A DNA stretch of 64,000 bases, from the NCBI RefSeq assembly GCF_037102585.1, contig NW_027043820.1:1088501-1152500 (forward strand), given 5' to 3'. The stretch comes from Saccharomycopsis crataegensis. Its lineage: Eukaryota; Ascomycota; Saccharomycetes; Ascoideales; Saccharomycopsidaceae. The notes beneath the pieces were generated by a model. That model had not been told where the DNA came from. It made no database searches and saw nothing but the letters and a program-made list of their open reading frames with translations. A program made the translations under genes and the position numbers. Shown piece by piece: positions 21,122 through 32,003 of the stretch. Positions within the stretch are counted from its first letter, which is position 1. Every line of letters starts with the position of its first letter.

Positions 21122-22239
21122 ATCCTTTTGGGTGGGAAGGGACGAGGTATTTTAATACCGGGATATAAGCAAAATATTATCAAATGGGAAATATTAATTA
21201 ATAGTTCCCCACACTAACAAGCCCAGATACAAGATTGGAATAAATGATACCAATCAAAGTCTATAGACTATGGGCAGCAGTCTCAAAACACACACACGCA
21301 AAAAAAAAAAAAGCGACGATAGCAAAATACTAGCAGATGGAACCAGAATCTTGAAGCTCTCTTTTTCTTTCAATTATAATGATGAGATGATTATTTAAGC
21401 GTGATTTAGTTTGTATCAAAACACCATAATAATAATAATAATAATAATAATTATAGAAGTTTATGATAATAGTAATACTGAAGATATCTCACGTAGTTAG
21501 GAAAAAAAAAAAAAAAAGTAGATGTTTCCAGGGAGAAATTTTTGGACAAATTAATTCCTCTCTCCAATTGGTAAGGAAAAAAAAAAAAAAAAAAAAAAAT
21601 TGCAAGATAATAAACTGATTTTGTGCCTCAGAAATGGAAAATGTAAAAAGCAACAAAAGATGTAAGACAACTAACTCTATTGCTGTTACCAAATAAAGCA
21701 TAGCAAGTAATCCAGTGCAAAGATATCTATACAATGTCTATTTACATTTTGCCCATAACTGAGGGGACCACACACAATAAAAATCCTTGTACGCCCTCGC
21801 ACAACATGACGTAATTCGTCTCAGTCTTGTGACACCCAAACACCAAAAGGAGCGCCGGCACCACCACTGCATCTGGTCTGATACACGCATTATTCTACAG
21901 CATAGTACAGGCTTCCTTATCATCCAAGATACAATTAATTACTTGTTTTGTGAGGGATAGATATCGTGGGGTCCAAAATTGCTAATCGAATGGGCTTCAA
22001 AGTTCTTTTGAGAATCACAAAAATCTATCTCGACAGTGTTTATACAGCTGGAGAAGTGTTGTGTAAAGCTTCTACTGCTTCTGAAACATCAACAGTCGCT
22101 CAGTGTATGTATATTAATGCTCCGAGGCTTACGAGGATCTCTCAAAAGTTGATGGATGAAGCGTTTGATTTCGAATATTGGCTAAGTTGAAAAGTGAAAT
22201 TGAATTGCTAAGTCTGGGCTGAGTGTATGGGTAAGCAAA

Positions 22240-22520
22240 TCGAGAGCTTTTCGCCAATTCCGTCTAGTTCGGCATTTAGATCATTGCACTTGGCATCATA
22301 GTTTGATGAAACTCAAGCCGTTTCTTCTTTTATAGTGTCATAAACTTCTTACAAATTGACCACGGTTTTGCTCAAGTTTGAATGATGGTTTTCAACAACA
22401 AGTCTGTCCTGATCACCAAAAGAATCCATGTTCATGCCACTTCCCAGAAACGTAATTTCCAGTTTCCCGATTCTATGGGCAAGCAAGCGCCTTGGAGTTA
22501 GTTCCAAGGTCCATCTTCGG
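22240..22520 (-). pseudogene. Possible decayed coiled-coil gene fragment
   Basis: One minus-strand frame reads as a plausible charged helical protein across ~90 codons (a stretch starting MNMDSFGDQDRLV, later YDAKCNDLNAELDGIGEK) but is broken by two in-frame stops (TAA near 22350, TGA near 22316). The composition is unlike homopolymer noise. It may be an old gene remnant or chance. No family was recognised and no intact copy lies in the window. Confidence 0.25.
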
Positions 22521-22558
22521 CTGTCGTTCTTGGAGGAGAGCTAGCTGATCCACCTACC

Positions 22559-22601
<43 letters not shown>
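22559..22601. repeat. (AGTT)n / (TTAG)n tetranucleotide microsatellite
   Basis: About ten perfect copies of TTAG in tandem. Confidence 0.95.
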
Positions 22602-22604
<3 letters not shown>

Positions 22605-23493
22605 ATTTCGGTAGTCAATTGATTTTTTCAATGCGCGAAGGATTGATTCTATAGATAAAAAATTGCCCAATTTAGTAATACGTTATGTAATAAGAGTGTG
22701 TCACATACAGTCCATACATAACATAGCCGGTGTATTGCTAAATTTTTTCTCTAGATCTTTGAAAAAGGTGATGTCGTATGGACCATAGTTGACTGAATAT
22801 GGTAAGAAGAGCTCACAAAGGGTGCAAAACACTCCAGAATTATCAGAATACTTTTTCCATGGAGAATATGGTATTCTACACATTGGTAATTCCCCAATAA
22901 CATAATAAATCAACGTGGAGCTATCACACACACACACACACACACAAGCAGAGGAAGCTTCTTATAATCAAGTTCCCCCCCTCCCCGCCCTACTCCTAAA
23001 CCTGCGATAGAATAGGATGTATTTCAGAAATTAGTAGCAGCATGTACTAGTAATCTATGTTATTAAGAAATGGCCGAGGACCTAATAATAACCCCGATTC
23101 AACATTACTTTTCTTATAGTCAATTCCAAGGCATTACGCATTAATAGTTCTTTTTTCTGTAATTTAGCGGAATTCCTACCATGTCTAATTTATAACAAGA
23201 TTAGATTATTTCTGAATCGAGGGATATCCGTTGTCGTGTGTTTGGATGAGCATATGGGGTGTCAGACCTCCTATTTACTTTAAAATCTTGTGAAAAAACA
23301 TCAAAACAAAAACAAAAACGCTTATTTACAGTGATTTAATTTTTGATTCACTTCCTCTTTTTTTTTCTTTGTAAATAAACTCATACATTTTTTTTCCCCT
23401 TCTTTATTCTGAAAAAGGAGAAGAAGAAGAAGAAGAACAGGATACATTTTTGTGTGGCATTAACTAGAAACCTCAATAATAAAAATAGTCAAA

Positions 23494-24039
23494 ATGGAGA
23501 CCGATAACATAGATGTTCTTGGTGATTGCATTGTATCGCTAAACAATTGCAACCAATCGCTCTCCCATGGGATTAAATCCATTGATAGAATACTTCATCC
23601 AGATGACCAAGAGGATGATGAATTTCAGCGGCTTGCTCGGATCATCCGTCTCAAGAAAGTCTATAAGATCTATCCCATCAGTTATATCAATGAGCAAATA
23701 TCCGATTACAATAGCATTAAAAACAATCGGATCTTGGCGCTGATCGAAACTATTGAGAAGTTAAATGAATTGAAATATAAAGAGAAAGAAAATCAGATGG
23801 GATTTGTTGAGTTGTTGCAGAATCGGCTCGAGCAATTTGTTAACCATAAGAAACGCGAGAATACTCGGACATCTATTGAATTATCAGCATCGCAGGAACG
23901 TGAAGATTTGGAAGAAGCTGACAACTATCATCATTTGACTGATGAGGAGAAAAAAGAGTTAGAAATTTTGCAAGAGCAAATTGATACATATCGATTCCAA
24001 GTGTCAAAAATTCAATTGCAAAAGCTGCGAAGACCTTGA
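23494..24039 (+). CDS. SPC19: DASH/DAM1 complex subunit Spc19
   Basis: 181 residues, close to the usual ~165. Seen: an N-terminal LGDCIVSLNNCNQSLSHGI segment, RLARIIRLKKVYKIYP (matching the Spc19 'K+VF+L+PE' region), followed by long helices to the C-terminus. Spc19 is part of the ten-protein DASH ring that couples kinetochores to microtubule plus ends. The call rests on the order of these segments and on length. One CTG (23740-23742) lies on a helix face and is uninformative. It is convergent with TRL1, with stops about 200 bp apart. Confidence 0.75.
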   Translation: METDNIDVLGDCIVSLNNCNQSLSHGIKSIDRILHPDDQEDDEFQRLARIIRLKKVYKIYPISYINEQISDYNSIKNNRILALIETIEKLNELKYKEKENQMGFVELLQNRLEQFVNHKKRENTRTSIELSASQEREDLEEADNYHHLTDEEKKELEILQEQIDTYRFQVSKIQLQKLRRP

Positions 24040-24242
24040 GTTTTGTTTAATTTCAATAAACTGCTTCAACGCTGTCTATTATTGTCATTTTATATATATT
24101 GTTTATTTTGTTTTTCGGTTATTTTGTCTACACGGGGTTAATGAATTTTAATGGTTAGATTTTTCTATCAAAAAAAAAAAAAAGAGAACAGAGCTTGGTT
24201 ATTGTATATTATATACAGATATAGTAAATAGATCTAGAAAAT

Positions 24243-27173
24243 CTATTGAATAAAACCAGTCAATGGTAATTTATTCAAATAAGCATCACTATCATCATCA
24301 TCCCATTGGAATACGCAAATATTGTCTTCGTAAATACCACTGGCATCTTTTGTTATATATTCATCAGCATATTCAAGCATAGTGTTTGAATAAAATGGCT
24401 TGATAGACACATTTTCCGTACCAAGAGTAATATGTAATCTGCTATTTCCATATTTTATAGTATCCTTCTTATCTTCTGGAACATTATGGACACCAACAAT
24501 TTTGACCAATATTGCCGCAGCTTTGCCATCCCAAACGAGCTTATCAAGCTTGATGTCAAAGCATATTTTGCCAACAGGTACGATGGCTTTATTGGCAGTT
24601 GCATTATTCGTGGTGGAACTAAGGCAAGATTCCAACAACTGAGAATATCCTTTGAAAATAGACTTATCTTTGTGGGCAGCATGAACCAATGTGACATGAA
24701 AACGAGGTTGGATTCTTTGAGAATAGGCAAGCTTATGAAAAAAGTTTTGAGTGGGTTCGAGATTTAAAATATTTTGCTTTTTGTTTATAAGGGAGTACAC
24801 ACGACTAAGGAGAGTTGAGGGATCAGATATTTCAATTCCAAAATAATTTATTTTCGGCAGTCTTGGCTTTGGATTAGAATTATTCTCGTTCTTGTCCTTA
24901 TGATTTTTCTTTTGTTTGTCTTCCGATTTTTTACCACTACCTCTAACAATCTTATTGATCTTTGGCTTGTAATCTAGCGCCTTCTTGAAGGCCTCATCAA
25001 TCTCCTCTTTTGTTGGCATTTTTCCATTCAAAACTTCAGGAAATTCGCCGTACAATTGTTTCAAGATTTTTTCGGCGTTCACTCTAGAGCTATTATCTTC
25101 AAAAATATTTAAATCAATGACTGAATCAAAAGAGGAATCTGGGCTTTTCTTTGGATCACAAAACTGGAATCTACCAATAAACCCTTTCATGATTTTTTCA
25201 ACATCTGCTAAATCTTTTTCACTATTCAATTTGATTGTTTGATGGTTATCCCCGCGATCCTTGATTCGTCCATGTGTGACGTTCCAAAGTCTATCATCGG
25301 CAGAAACATTTGCGTATGGAAAGTACTTTTTTGGCAAGAAATTCAAACAAATAAACTTCAACTGGTACCGAATTCTAACAACTTTCCCAGACGCATCAGT
25401 AACCAATTCTCCATCGTTGGTAAGATAACTTGTTTTAAGTGATCGCAAATATGAAAATAAGTCTTTTCTTTCTCTGAACATATGATTATTTCTATCCACA
25501 ATTATCACATTATTAGAATCAAGAATCTTGTCCTTATTTTCTGTTTTATTTTTCTCTTTGACCATCGAATAAGGGTTTGAGCCGAATTTCTTTGGATTTT
25601 TCAAAAATTCATCTATTTCAACATTTAATTTATCTTCGTCGAGAACCGCAGTATTTCCCATAAGAAATTCCAAAGATTTTCTTTCCAATCTCTTATTAAA
25701 TACCTTGTTTTTTATTAAATTATCATTCTGAATGTGTCCCCATTGTGGGAACAAATTGAGTAATGTCAACGCGGTTGTGGTCTTCCCACACCCAATAGTG
25801 GCTATTGGAATTAAGCAGTATTTATTGATTTGCAAAATTTCGTAGCCACAACCATCGACCTTTGGATCAGTTAACGGAGCAGGCATTTGAGCTTGGACTT
25901 GCTTTTCATCAATTTGCACATGACTTAATCCTTTGATAATTCCTTCAATGTCGTCTTCAACCTCTTTCTGTGTCATTGTTCTTGACAGTATAATCTCCTT
26001 AATATTTTGAGCCTTTTCATGGTCTACAGCCTTGGATTTGGTCAATTCATAACCTTCCTTCCCAATGAACTTCAAATATAATTTCCGCAAGTCAATAATA
26101 CTATGGCCCAACAAGTAATATTTTCCAAGTTTTTCATGATTATTAATAATTGGCGCGACAAATTCAAGGTAATGTCTGGTAACGTCATTGTATTTCTTGA
26201 AAGAAGGGTCATTTAAATCTCTAACTTTAATGAGTTTTTTTGTAGCTTCTCTCCATTGACGGTACATCAAATAAGGTTCTTCAAATTTGAATTTCCAAAA
26301 AAAATCTGAATCTGTAGATTTTTCTTTACATCTAATGACAAATCCTTCCACTTCTTCACCTTCATACATCCCAGTTTTTGCTGATTTCTCAAGGAATTCG
26401 AAAAGCTTATTGACGTCTGATTCAACGAAGTAAGAGGTAGTTTTAAAGCCAAACTTCACCGCAAATTTCGTCACCAAATCCATAGGAAAAGTTTTAAATT
26501 CTGGAATATTGAAATTCAAACCATGAAGGTATAATCCAATATCATCACCAACGTACTGAAGCACATGCTCCTCAAAGTCATCATCACAATACTCAGCAAT
26601 AGCAGTAACATTTAACTCATTTAAGGCCTTACCAAACTCTTTGGAGTCTACTCCTAGTTCTTTTAGTTGCCGCTCAAGAAATTCTTTGCCTTGTAATGAA
26701 TGGTTTCTATAATTGTCAATGATGCCGGTAGAGTGCTTGGAACATACTACTAATGTGCCATCTTCTAAGCCTGAAATGAATATGATACAGCCGTTAGACT
26801 TTAGCGTTACCTCATATGGTCCTTGGCTATTATTCTTTATGGCATCAACCTTTGTTTCTTTGGCCTCATTCACATTGAAAAACTTGTTGTAGCCACGGAC
26901 CACAATCTTGTGAGGGGAGTTTTCCGTGGTGAATAAGCCTCTGGCATTTGAAGGTAAGTTGATTTCAGGATTCAAATAATCCCATTCTTTGAATTTCCAT
27001 GATGCCAATGGTAGATCTGGTTTATTGAATGTTGTTAACACACTTTTACTACCTTTGCCCTTCTTGTTATTGACATTCAATGATTTCTCTAATGAATCAA
27101 CAAAACCATCAAGATCAACAGAAGAACTCCCATGCTGCTGGGCATAACTCTGGAATTCAGATATATCAATCAT
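24243..27173 (-). CDS. TRL1: tRNA ligase Trl1 (ligase-kinase-CPDase)
   Basis: 976 residues with the three fungal Trl1 domains in order. Adenylyltransferase/ligase: nucleophile motif LKSNGCIIF with Lys ~125, later EGFVIRCK and FFWKFKFEEPY. Polynucleotide kinase: P-loop ATIGCGKTTTALTLL ~455-470, followed by IVDRNNH. Cyclic phosphodiesterase: two HxT motifs, HVTLVHAAH near ~827 and HITLGT near ~913. It heals and seals tRNA exon ends after intron removal and joins HAC1 mRNA halves in the unfolded-protein response. A Lys-rich linker (~750-775) separates kinase and CPDase. All catalytic motifs look intact. The only CTG codons I found are in non-motif positions. Confidence 0.96.
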   Translation of the reverse strand: MIDISEFQSYAQQHGSSSVDLDGFVDSLEKSLNVNNKKGKGSKSVLTTFNKPDLPLASWKFKEWDYLNPEINLPSNARGLFTTENSPHKIVVRGYNKFFNVNEAKETKVDAIKNNSQGPYEVTLKSNGCIIFISGLEDGTLVVCSKHSTGIIDNYRNHSLQGKEFLERQLKELGVDSKEFGKALNELNVTAIAEYCDDDFEEHVLQYVGDDIGLYLHGLNFNIPEFKTFPMDLVTKFAVKFGFKTTSYFVESDVNKLFEFLEKSAKTGMYEGEEVEGFVIRCKEKSTDSDFFWKFKFEEPYLMYRQWREATKKLIKVRDLNDPSFKKYNDVTRHYLEFVAPIINNHEKLGKYYLLGHSIIDLRKLYLKFIGKEGYELTKSKAVDHEKAQNIKEIILSRTMTQKEVEDDIEGIIKGLSHVQIDEKQVQAQMPAPLTDPKVDGCGYEILQINKYCLIPIATIGCGKTTTALTLLNLFPQWGHIQNDNLIKNKVFNKRLERKSLEFLMGNTAVLDEDKLNVEIDEFLKNPKKFGSNPYSMVKEKNKTENKDKILDSNNVIIVDRNNHMFRERKDLFSYLRSLKTSYLTNDGELVTDASGKVVRIRYQLKFICLNFLPKKYFPYANVSADDRLWNVTHGRIKDRGDNHQTIKLNSEKDLADVEKIMKGFIGRFQFCDPKKSPDSSFDSVIDLNIFEDNSSRVNAEKILKQLYGEFPEVLNGKMPTKEEIDEAFKKALDYKPKINKIVRGSGKKSEDKQKKNHKDKNENNSNPKPRLPKINYFGIEISDPSTLLSRVYSLINKKQNILNLEPTQNFFHKLAYSQRIQPRFHVTLVHAAHKDKSIFKGYSQLLESCLSSTTNNATANKAIVPVGKICFDIKLDKLVWDGKAAAILVKIVGVHNVPEDKKDTIKYGNSRLHITLGTENVSIKPFYSNTMLEYADEYITKDASGIYEDNICVFQWDDDDSDAYLNKLPLTGFIQ

Positions 27174-27650
27174 TATAAATTCAGAAATTATAGTTATTTG
27201 GGAGCAGTTATTTTATAAACTGTACTACAAAATGATTTTTTTTTTTTTTTTTTTTGCATGCCGTAATTTTTTCTCTATGGCAGAAACTGCGCTGGTTTTG
27301 TGCCCCTTGCGATGATTTGATTCAACATGAAGAGATTACTCACCAGCAAGTGCTAGTTTATCTTCACACCTCTGTATTACTAATACGCATCACTAATCTG
27401 TTTTTGAATAGGCTTGAAATTCAATTAACATGGGTGAAAAAAAAAAAGGATAGGTGGCATCAATTACAAGGCAAACTCTGAAAATCTTGAACGTAAAATA
27501 TTGTGAGAAAATACAGATTCTTACGGCAAGTTCGGCCAAATGAGCATAAAAAAAAAGGGAACAGAAAAAGGATTGATACCAAGTGAAGTGTCTAACATAA
27601 CAACCAAAATGAAAATGAAAATGAAAAAACTAAAAACAAAAAGATCCTAT
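27174..27650. other. Intergenic DNA between VTI1 and TRL1
   Basis: About 480 bp with a T tract at 27237-27255 and A tracts near 27437-27447 and 27547-27556. It holds the TRL1 promoter and the VTI1 3' end. No gene was seen. Confidence 0.5.
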
Positions 27651-28310
27651 TTATCTGAACTTGCTGATCAAGACTAAGAAAATTAATATGATCAATACCG
27701 CAATAATTGCGTAACTCAACATCTTGTTCGCGGCCATTCTTCGACTCATAGTTCTCAAGGTACGTATACTCTTATCAACATATCCGTCGGCTTCCATTAA
27801 GGTATTTCTACTATTTACCAACTGTTCCCTCTGTCCTCTCAAGTTGTTCAAGATGTTGGCACCAATGTCCTCGGTTTCATTAGCAATTCTTTGACTATCC
27901 TTCAATCTATCAGAGGTCCTGGCTAATGAAGCATTGGTTTGCAAAAGACCTTGTCTTTGATCGAAATCAGAGTAATTTTGGCCAGACCCATTGTCAGTTC
28001 TGCCTCCAAAAAGTTCTCTTCTATCCTCATCATCTTCGTATTTTTTAAGTAAGCTTTCATGTGATTGTAATTGTGAACGGAAAGTTCTAATCTTTGAATT
28101 GAAAGAAGCGCGGTTGCTCGATGGCAATCCCAATATTTCGGTTTCCATGGAGCCTATTATTTCTTTGAGTTCATCTATTGACGACTCAAGATCTTTGAGG
28201 GCAGAGTGGCGGGCGTCACCTTGGAGAGATGAAACCTCTTCAAATTTCTTTTGCACATCCTGCGCAGTATACTGAAAGTCAGCCTCATAAGTGGATAAAA
28301 GGTCAGACAT
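27651..28310 (-). CDS. VTI1: v-SNARE Vti1
   Basis: 219 residues (S. cerevisiae Vti1 is 217). N-terminal three-helix Habc-type domain (~1-100), a linker, then a Qb SNARE motif with the zero-layer Gln in the segment NNLRGQREQL, and a C-terminal membrane anchor (LSYAIIAVLIILIFLVLIS) with a very short tail ending in FR. It acts in Golgi-to-endosome, vacuole and intra-Golgi fusion with several partner SNAREs. I found no CTG codon in it. Start and length fit the family. Confidence 0.95.
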   Translation of the reverse strand: MSDLLSTYEADFQYTAQDVQKKFEEVSSLQGDARHSALKDLESSIDELKEIIGSMETEILGLPSSNRASFNSKIRTFRSQLQSHESLLKKYEDDEDRRELFGGRTDNGSGQNYSDFDQRQGLLQTNASLARTSDRLKDSQRIANETEDIGANILNNLRGQREQLVNSRNTLMEADGYVDKSIRTLRTMSRRMAANKMLSYAIIAVLIILIFLVLISKFR

Positions 28311-28876
28311 ATTTTAGGATCCACAATGAGTCTAATGGTGGGTTATCTGTATATATATTTATATATCAATAATAGTGAGAGGGTGAGATGCTGGCGTGGG
28401 TGTCAACCAATTTTGGTTTGTCATTTAATTTTTCCCGGTAGCAGGGCACTGTCCATTAATTGCAGATTCGTACATAAAACTACTTCCATGATACCGTTTG
28501 CAAACGGTATTAATACGCTTAGGAATTTGGAAGCATTCATTAGTTGTTGAGAATAAAACCTTCTAATCAAGTAGATATCAGGGACCCACAGAAGTAGTAA
28601 TGTCGTTATTCTAATCTAGGGACAGTAAAAGCTTATGGATTTCCCTATGCAGATACGCAAATATCATGTGACTGTGCTGATATTAATAAGGAGTATGAAC
28701 TCTCATATCTTCCAAAAAACAGGTTCAATAAAAATAAGAATTACAGCAGTTTTTTTTCACTTGAAAAAAGAAAAAAAAAAAACCGTTTATACTATCAATA
28801 TAATTAAATGCATTAAAAGATGAAACATAAAACATTATAGGTACAAATATAATTGAAATACAAATTTCTAGATGAT
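28311..28876. other. Intergenic DNA between HSP70 and VTI1
   Basis: About 570 bp, AT-rich, with TATATA sequence at 28350-28366 upstream of VTI1 and an A tract near 28770-28783. Downstream end of HSP70. No gene was seen. Confidence 0.45.
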
Positions 28877-30823
28877 TTAATCAACTTCTTCAACAGTTGG
28901 ACCTTCACTAGATGGTTCTGGGGCACCAGCACCTGGGAAACCACCTGGGGCAGCACCTTCAGCACCTGGGGCACCACCAGCTTGGTAGAACTTAGTCATG
29001 ATTGGGTTAGCAACACCTTCCAATTCCTTTTGCTTGTCCTTGAATTCTTCAGTAGTGGCGGTGGTGTTAGAGTCCAACCAAGAGATGGTTTCTTCAATAG
29101 CCTTTTCCAAAGTTTCCATGTCAGCGGCGTCAACCTTTTCCTTGAAGCCAGATTCACTGGTGGTGTTCTTCAAAGAGTAAGAGTAAGATTCCAAACCGTT
29201 CTTAGAAGCAATACGTTCAGCTTCCTTTTCATCTTCTTCCTTGAACTTTTCAGCTTCAGAAACCATTCTTTCGATATCTTCCTTGGACAATCTACCCTTG
29301 TCGTTGGTAATGGTGATCTTGTTGGTCTTACCAGTACCCTTTTCAACAGCAGAAACGTTCAAAATACCGTTAGCATCGATATCGAAGGTAACTTCAATTT
29401 GTGGGACACCTCTTGGAGCTGGTGGAATACCAGACAATTCGAACTTACCCAACAAGTTGTTATCCTTAGTCTTAGCTCTTTCACCTTCAAAGACTTGAAT
29501 CAAGACACCTGGTTGGTTGTCAGCGTAAGTAGAGAAAGTTTCAGACTTTTTGGTTGGGATGGTAGAGTTTCTTGGAATCAACTTGGTCATGACACCACCA
29601 GCGGTTTCAATACCGAGAGACAATGGGGCAACATCCAACAACAACAAGTCTTGGGTCTTAGAGGAAGAGTCACCGGTCAAGATAGCGGCTTGAACGGCGG
29701 CACCGTAAGCAACAGCTTCATCTGGGTTAATAGATCTGTTTGGTTCCTTACCGTTGAAGTAGTCGGAAACCAATTTTTGGACCTTTGGAATTCTGGTAGA
29801 ACCACCAACAAGAACAATTTCGTGAACTTGGGACTTGTCAATCTTGGAGTCCTTCAAGACCTTTTCAACTGGGTCCAAGGTAGATCTGAACAAATCACCA
29901 CACAATTCTTCGAATCTAGCTCTGGTGATGGAGGTGTAGAAGTCAATACCTTCGTACAAAGAATCGATTTCAACAGAAGTTTGAGCAGAAGAGGACAAAG
30001 TTCTCTTAGCTCTTTCACAAGCAGTTCTCAATCTTCTCAAAGCTCTTTGGTTGCTAGACAAGTCCTTCTTGTTCTTACGCTTGAATTCTTGCATGAAGTG
30101 GTTAACCAATCTGTTGTCAAAATCTTCACCACCCAAGTGAGTGTCACCAGCAGTAGCCTTGACTTCGAAGATACCGTCTTCGATAGACAACAAAGAGACA
30201 TCAAAAGTACCACCACCCAAATCGAAAATCAAAACGTTCTTTTCACCTTCATCCTTCTTGTCCAAACCGTAAGCAATGGCAGCAGCAGTTGGTTCGTTAA
30301 TGATACGCAAGACATTAAGACCAGCAATCAAACCAGCATCCTTGGTGGCTTGTCTTTGAGAATCGTTGAAGTAAGCTGGGACGGTAATAACAGCGTCAGT
30401 AACCTTACCACCCAAGAAAGCTTCAGCAGTTTCCTTCATCTTGGTCAAGATCATAGAGGAGATTTCTTCTGGAGTAAAGGTCTTGGTTTCACCCTTGTAA
30501 TCAACTTGAATCTTTGGCTTGGTGTTGTCGTTGATAACCTTGAATGGGAAGTGTTTCATGTCACCTTGAACTTCTGGGTCGTCAAACTTTCTACCAATCA
30601 AACGCTTGGCATCGAAGACAGTGTTAGTTGGGTTCATAGCGGCTTGATTCTTAGCGGCGTCACCAATCAAACGTTCGGAATCGGTGAAGGAGACATAAGA
30701 AGCGGTAATTCTGTTACCTTGGTCGTTAGCAATGATTTCAACTCTTTCGGAGCCAGATTGGTAAACACCAACGGCAGAGTAGGTAGTACCCAAATCGATA
30801 CCGACAGCACCTGTTTTGGACAT
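28877..30823 (-). CDS. SSA1: Cytosolic HSP70, SSA family
   Basis: 648 residues ending PTVEEVD, the cytosolic Hsp70 tail that binds TPR co-chaperones. N-terminal ATPase with [29 protein letters not shown] and [12 protein letters not shown]; substrate domain with [10 protein letters not shown]; a [12 protein letters not shown]-type linker before the EEVD. The many TTG, CCA, GGT-like favoured codons show strong bias, as expected of a highly expressed gene. It folds and refolds proteins, helps translocation, and is the major cytosolic chaperone. Which SSA paralogue it is cannot be told. The promoter contains heat-shock-type GAA/TTC repeats. A 663-residue frame on the opposite strand is the well-known antisense shadow of HSP70 genes. 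Confidence 0.97.
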   Translation of the reverse strand: MSKTGAVGIDLGTTYSAVGVYQSGSERVEIIANDQGNRITASYVSFTDSERLIGDAAKNQAAMNPTNTVFDAKRLIGRKFDDPEVQGDMKHFPFKVINDNTKPKIQVDYKGETKTFTPEEISSMILTKMKETAEAFLGGKVTDAVITVPAYFNDSQRQATKDAGLIAGLNVLRIINEPTAAAIAYGLDKKDEGEKNVLIFDLGGGTFDVSLLSIEDGIFEVKATAGDTHLGGEDFDNRLVNHFMQEFKRKNKKDLSSNQRALRRLRTACERAKRTLSSSAQTSVEIDSLYEGIDFYTSITRARFEELCGDLFRSTLDPVEKVLKDSKIDKSQVHEIVLVGGSTRIPKVQKLVSDYFNGKEPNRSINPDEAVAYGAAVQAAILTGDSSSKTQDLLLLDVAPLSLGIETAGGVMTKLIPRNSTIPTKKSETFSTYADNQPGVLIQVFEGERAKTKDNNLLGKFELSGIPPAPRGVPQIEVTFDIDANGILNVSAVEKGTGKTNKITITNDKGRLSKEDIERMVSEAEKFKEEDEKEAERIASKNGLESYSYSLKNTTSESGFKEKVDAADMETLEKAIEETISWLDSNTTATTEEFKDKQKELEGVANPIMTKFYQAGGAPGAEGAAPGGFPGAGAPEPSSEGPTVEEVD

Positions 30824-30945
30824 TGTGTTATATTGTTATGTTAATTAATAAAAATTGTGTGAACAATTCTATGAAACGTAAATTTCATATTCCATGAAAA
30901 TTGTTGGACGATCTGATTTTTTTATAGTTATGGAAAAAAAAGGTG

Positions 30946-30963
30946 GAATATTCCATGAGGTTC
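30946..30963 (-). promoter_or_regulatory. Heat shock element (Hsf1 site) of the HSP70 gene
   Basis: GAA (30946-30948), TTC (30951-30953) and TTC (30961-30963) keep the 5-bp period of an HSE, with one unit at 30956-30958 missing: a gapped element about 130 bp upstream of the ATG. Confidence 0.5.
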
Positions 30964-31124
30964 CACAACACGTGAGTATCGGGTAACGAGTTTTCGAGAA
31001 TTTGGGAGCAATACACCCGTGGGAATGGCGTTTTTTTTATGTAGAGCGATAACACCCTTATGAAATCAATTGGTGTACATACACAGACCAATATTACAAC
31101 CAATTGACTTCCTAAATATTCACA

Positions 31125-31253
<129 letters not shown>

Positions 31254-31352
31254 CAGCAGCAGCAGCCGAAACAGAAGAATTCAGTGTGAGAGTATATATA
31301 CTTATTGATTTACTTATTTATTTCAAATCAACTTTGATTCGCTTTTCATTAA

Positions 31353-32003
31353 TCAACAAAATGTGCTGATCCATTCACTGATTTTCTTCATCATTGTATT
31401 GGAACTAGGGAAAATATGGGCACCTTGATGGCTCACCACAATATTGGTTCCTGGCTCTGTATTATTTTTTACAAACTCAAGTGAGCGTTCGTTGCTGATT
31501 ACTGTATCTAACTCGCCAATCACCATCATACTTGGAAGTGATATTTTATTGTTTAAAACTTCCTGGTGTTTATCTACCATCAGCTCTTTCATCGCAAACC
31601 CTGAAACAAATATGGAAAACTTGAGAGTAGTATCGCCATTGCCCCACTCATTAATATTATTAACAATCATCTGAGCTAATGCTGCACCTTGTGAAAAGCC
31701 AATGATCCCTACAAAAGGTCCTTCTTTGATGATGATTTCCTTAATCAGAGTAATAGCTTGGGTGATGTCAAATGACTTTTGACCGTTTTGACATTCGGTG
31801 ATCCACCAAGCTCGTAATTTTATAGCTGAGATAACTTCTGAGCCATTATCTTCCGGTTTTAGTTCGATAGGAGCATCTGCATAGTATAATTCTAGGCTTT
31901 TGCCTTCAAGGAGCTTTCGTAGACGACTAGTTTTCGCCCGGAAGATGGAAGCATTTTGTGCAAATCCATGAAGCATTAAAATCTTGTTGGGAGACAGTGA
32001 CAT
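31353..32003 (-). CDS. FSH1: FSH-family serine hydrolase
   Basis: 216 residues, alpha/beta hydrolase fold. Seen: ILMLHGFAQNASIF near the N-terminus (oxyanion region), nucleophile elbow GFSQGAALA, acid in VIGELDTVI, and histidine in HQGAHIFP. Triad complete. The length suits yeast Fsh1-Fsh3 (~220-270), related to human OVCA2. Function is a small cytosolic serine hydrolase/esterase; FSH1, FSH2 and FSH3 cannot be separated here. CTG codons at 31746 and 31995 sit at variable places. The stop is ~100 bp from the ATT array. Confidence 0.87.
   Translation of the reverse strand: MSLSPNKILMLHGFAQNASIFRAKTSRLRKLLEGKSLELYYADAPIELKPEDNGSEVISAIKLRAWWITECQNGQKSFDITQAITLIKEIIIKEGPFVGIIGFSQGAALAQMIVNNINEWGNGDTTLKFSIFVSGFAMKELMVDKHQEVLNNKISLPSMMVIGELDTVISNERSLEFVKNNTEPGTNIVVSHQGAHIFPSSNTMMKKISEWISTFC

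Larger units (their letters stand above)
21122..23493. other. 2.4-kb gene-poor region with microsatellites and relic-like frames
   Basis: Contains (AAT)n at 21426-21452, A tracts at about 21500-21516 and 21574-21598, a (TTAG)n run at 22559-22601 and (CA)n at 22925-22948. A minus-strand frame over about 22240-22520 looks protein-like but has in-frame stops. An unrelated plus-strand frame at 21990-22190 gives 66 residues (MGFKVLLRIT..). Nothing here is a confident gene. The last ~200 bp are the SPC19 promoter. Confidence 0.45.

Noticed and set aside
28853-30844. 663-residue plus-strand frame opposite the HSP70 gene
   Set aside because: Known artefact of HSP70 genes: their strong codon bias leaves the antisense frame open. 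The minus-strand protein is a full Hsp70.
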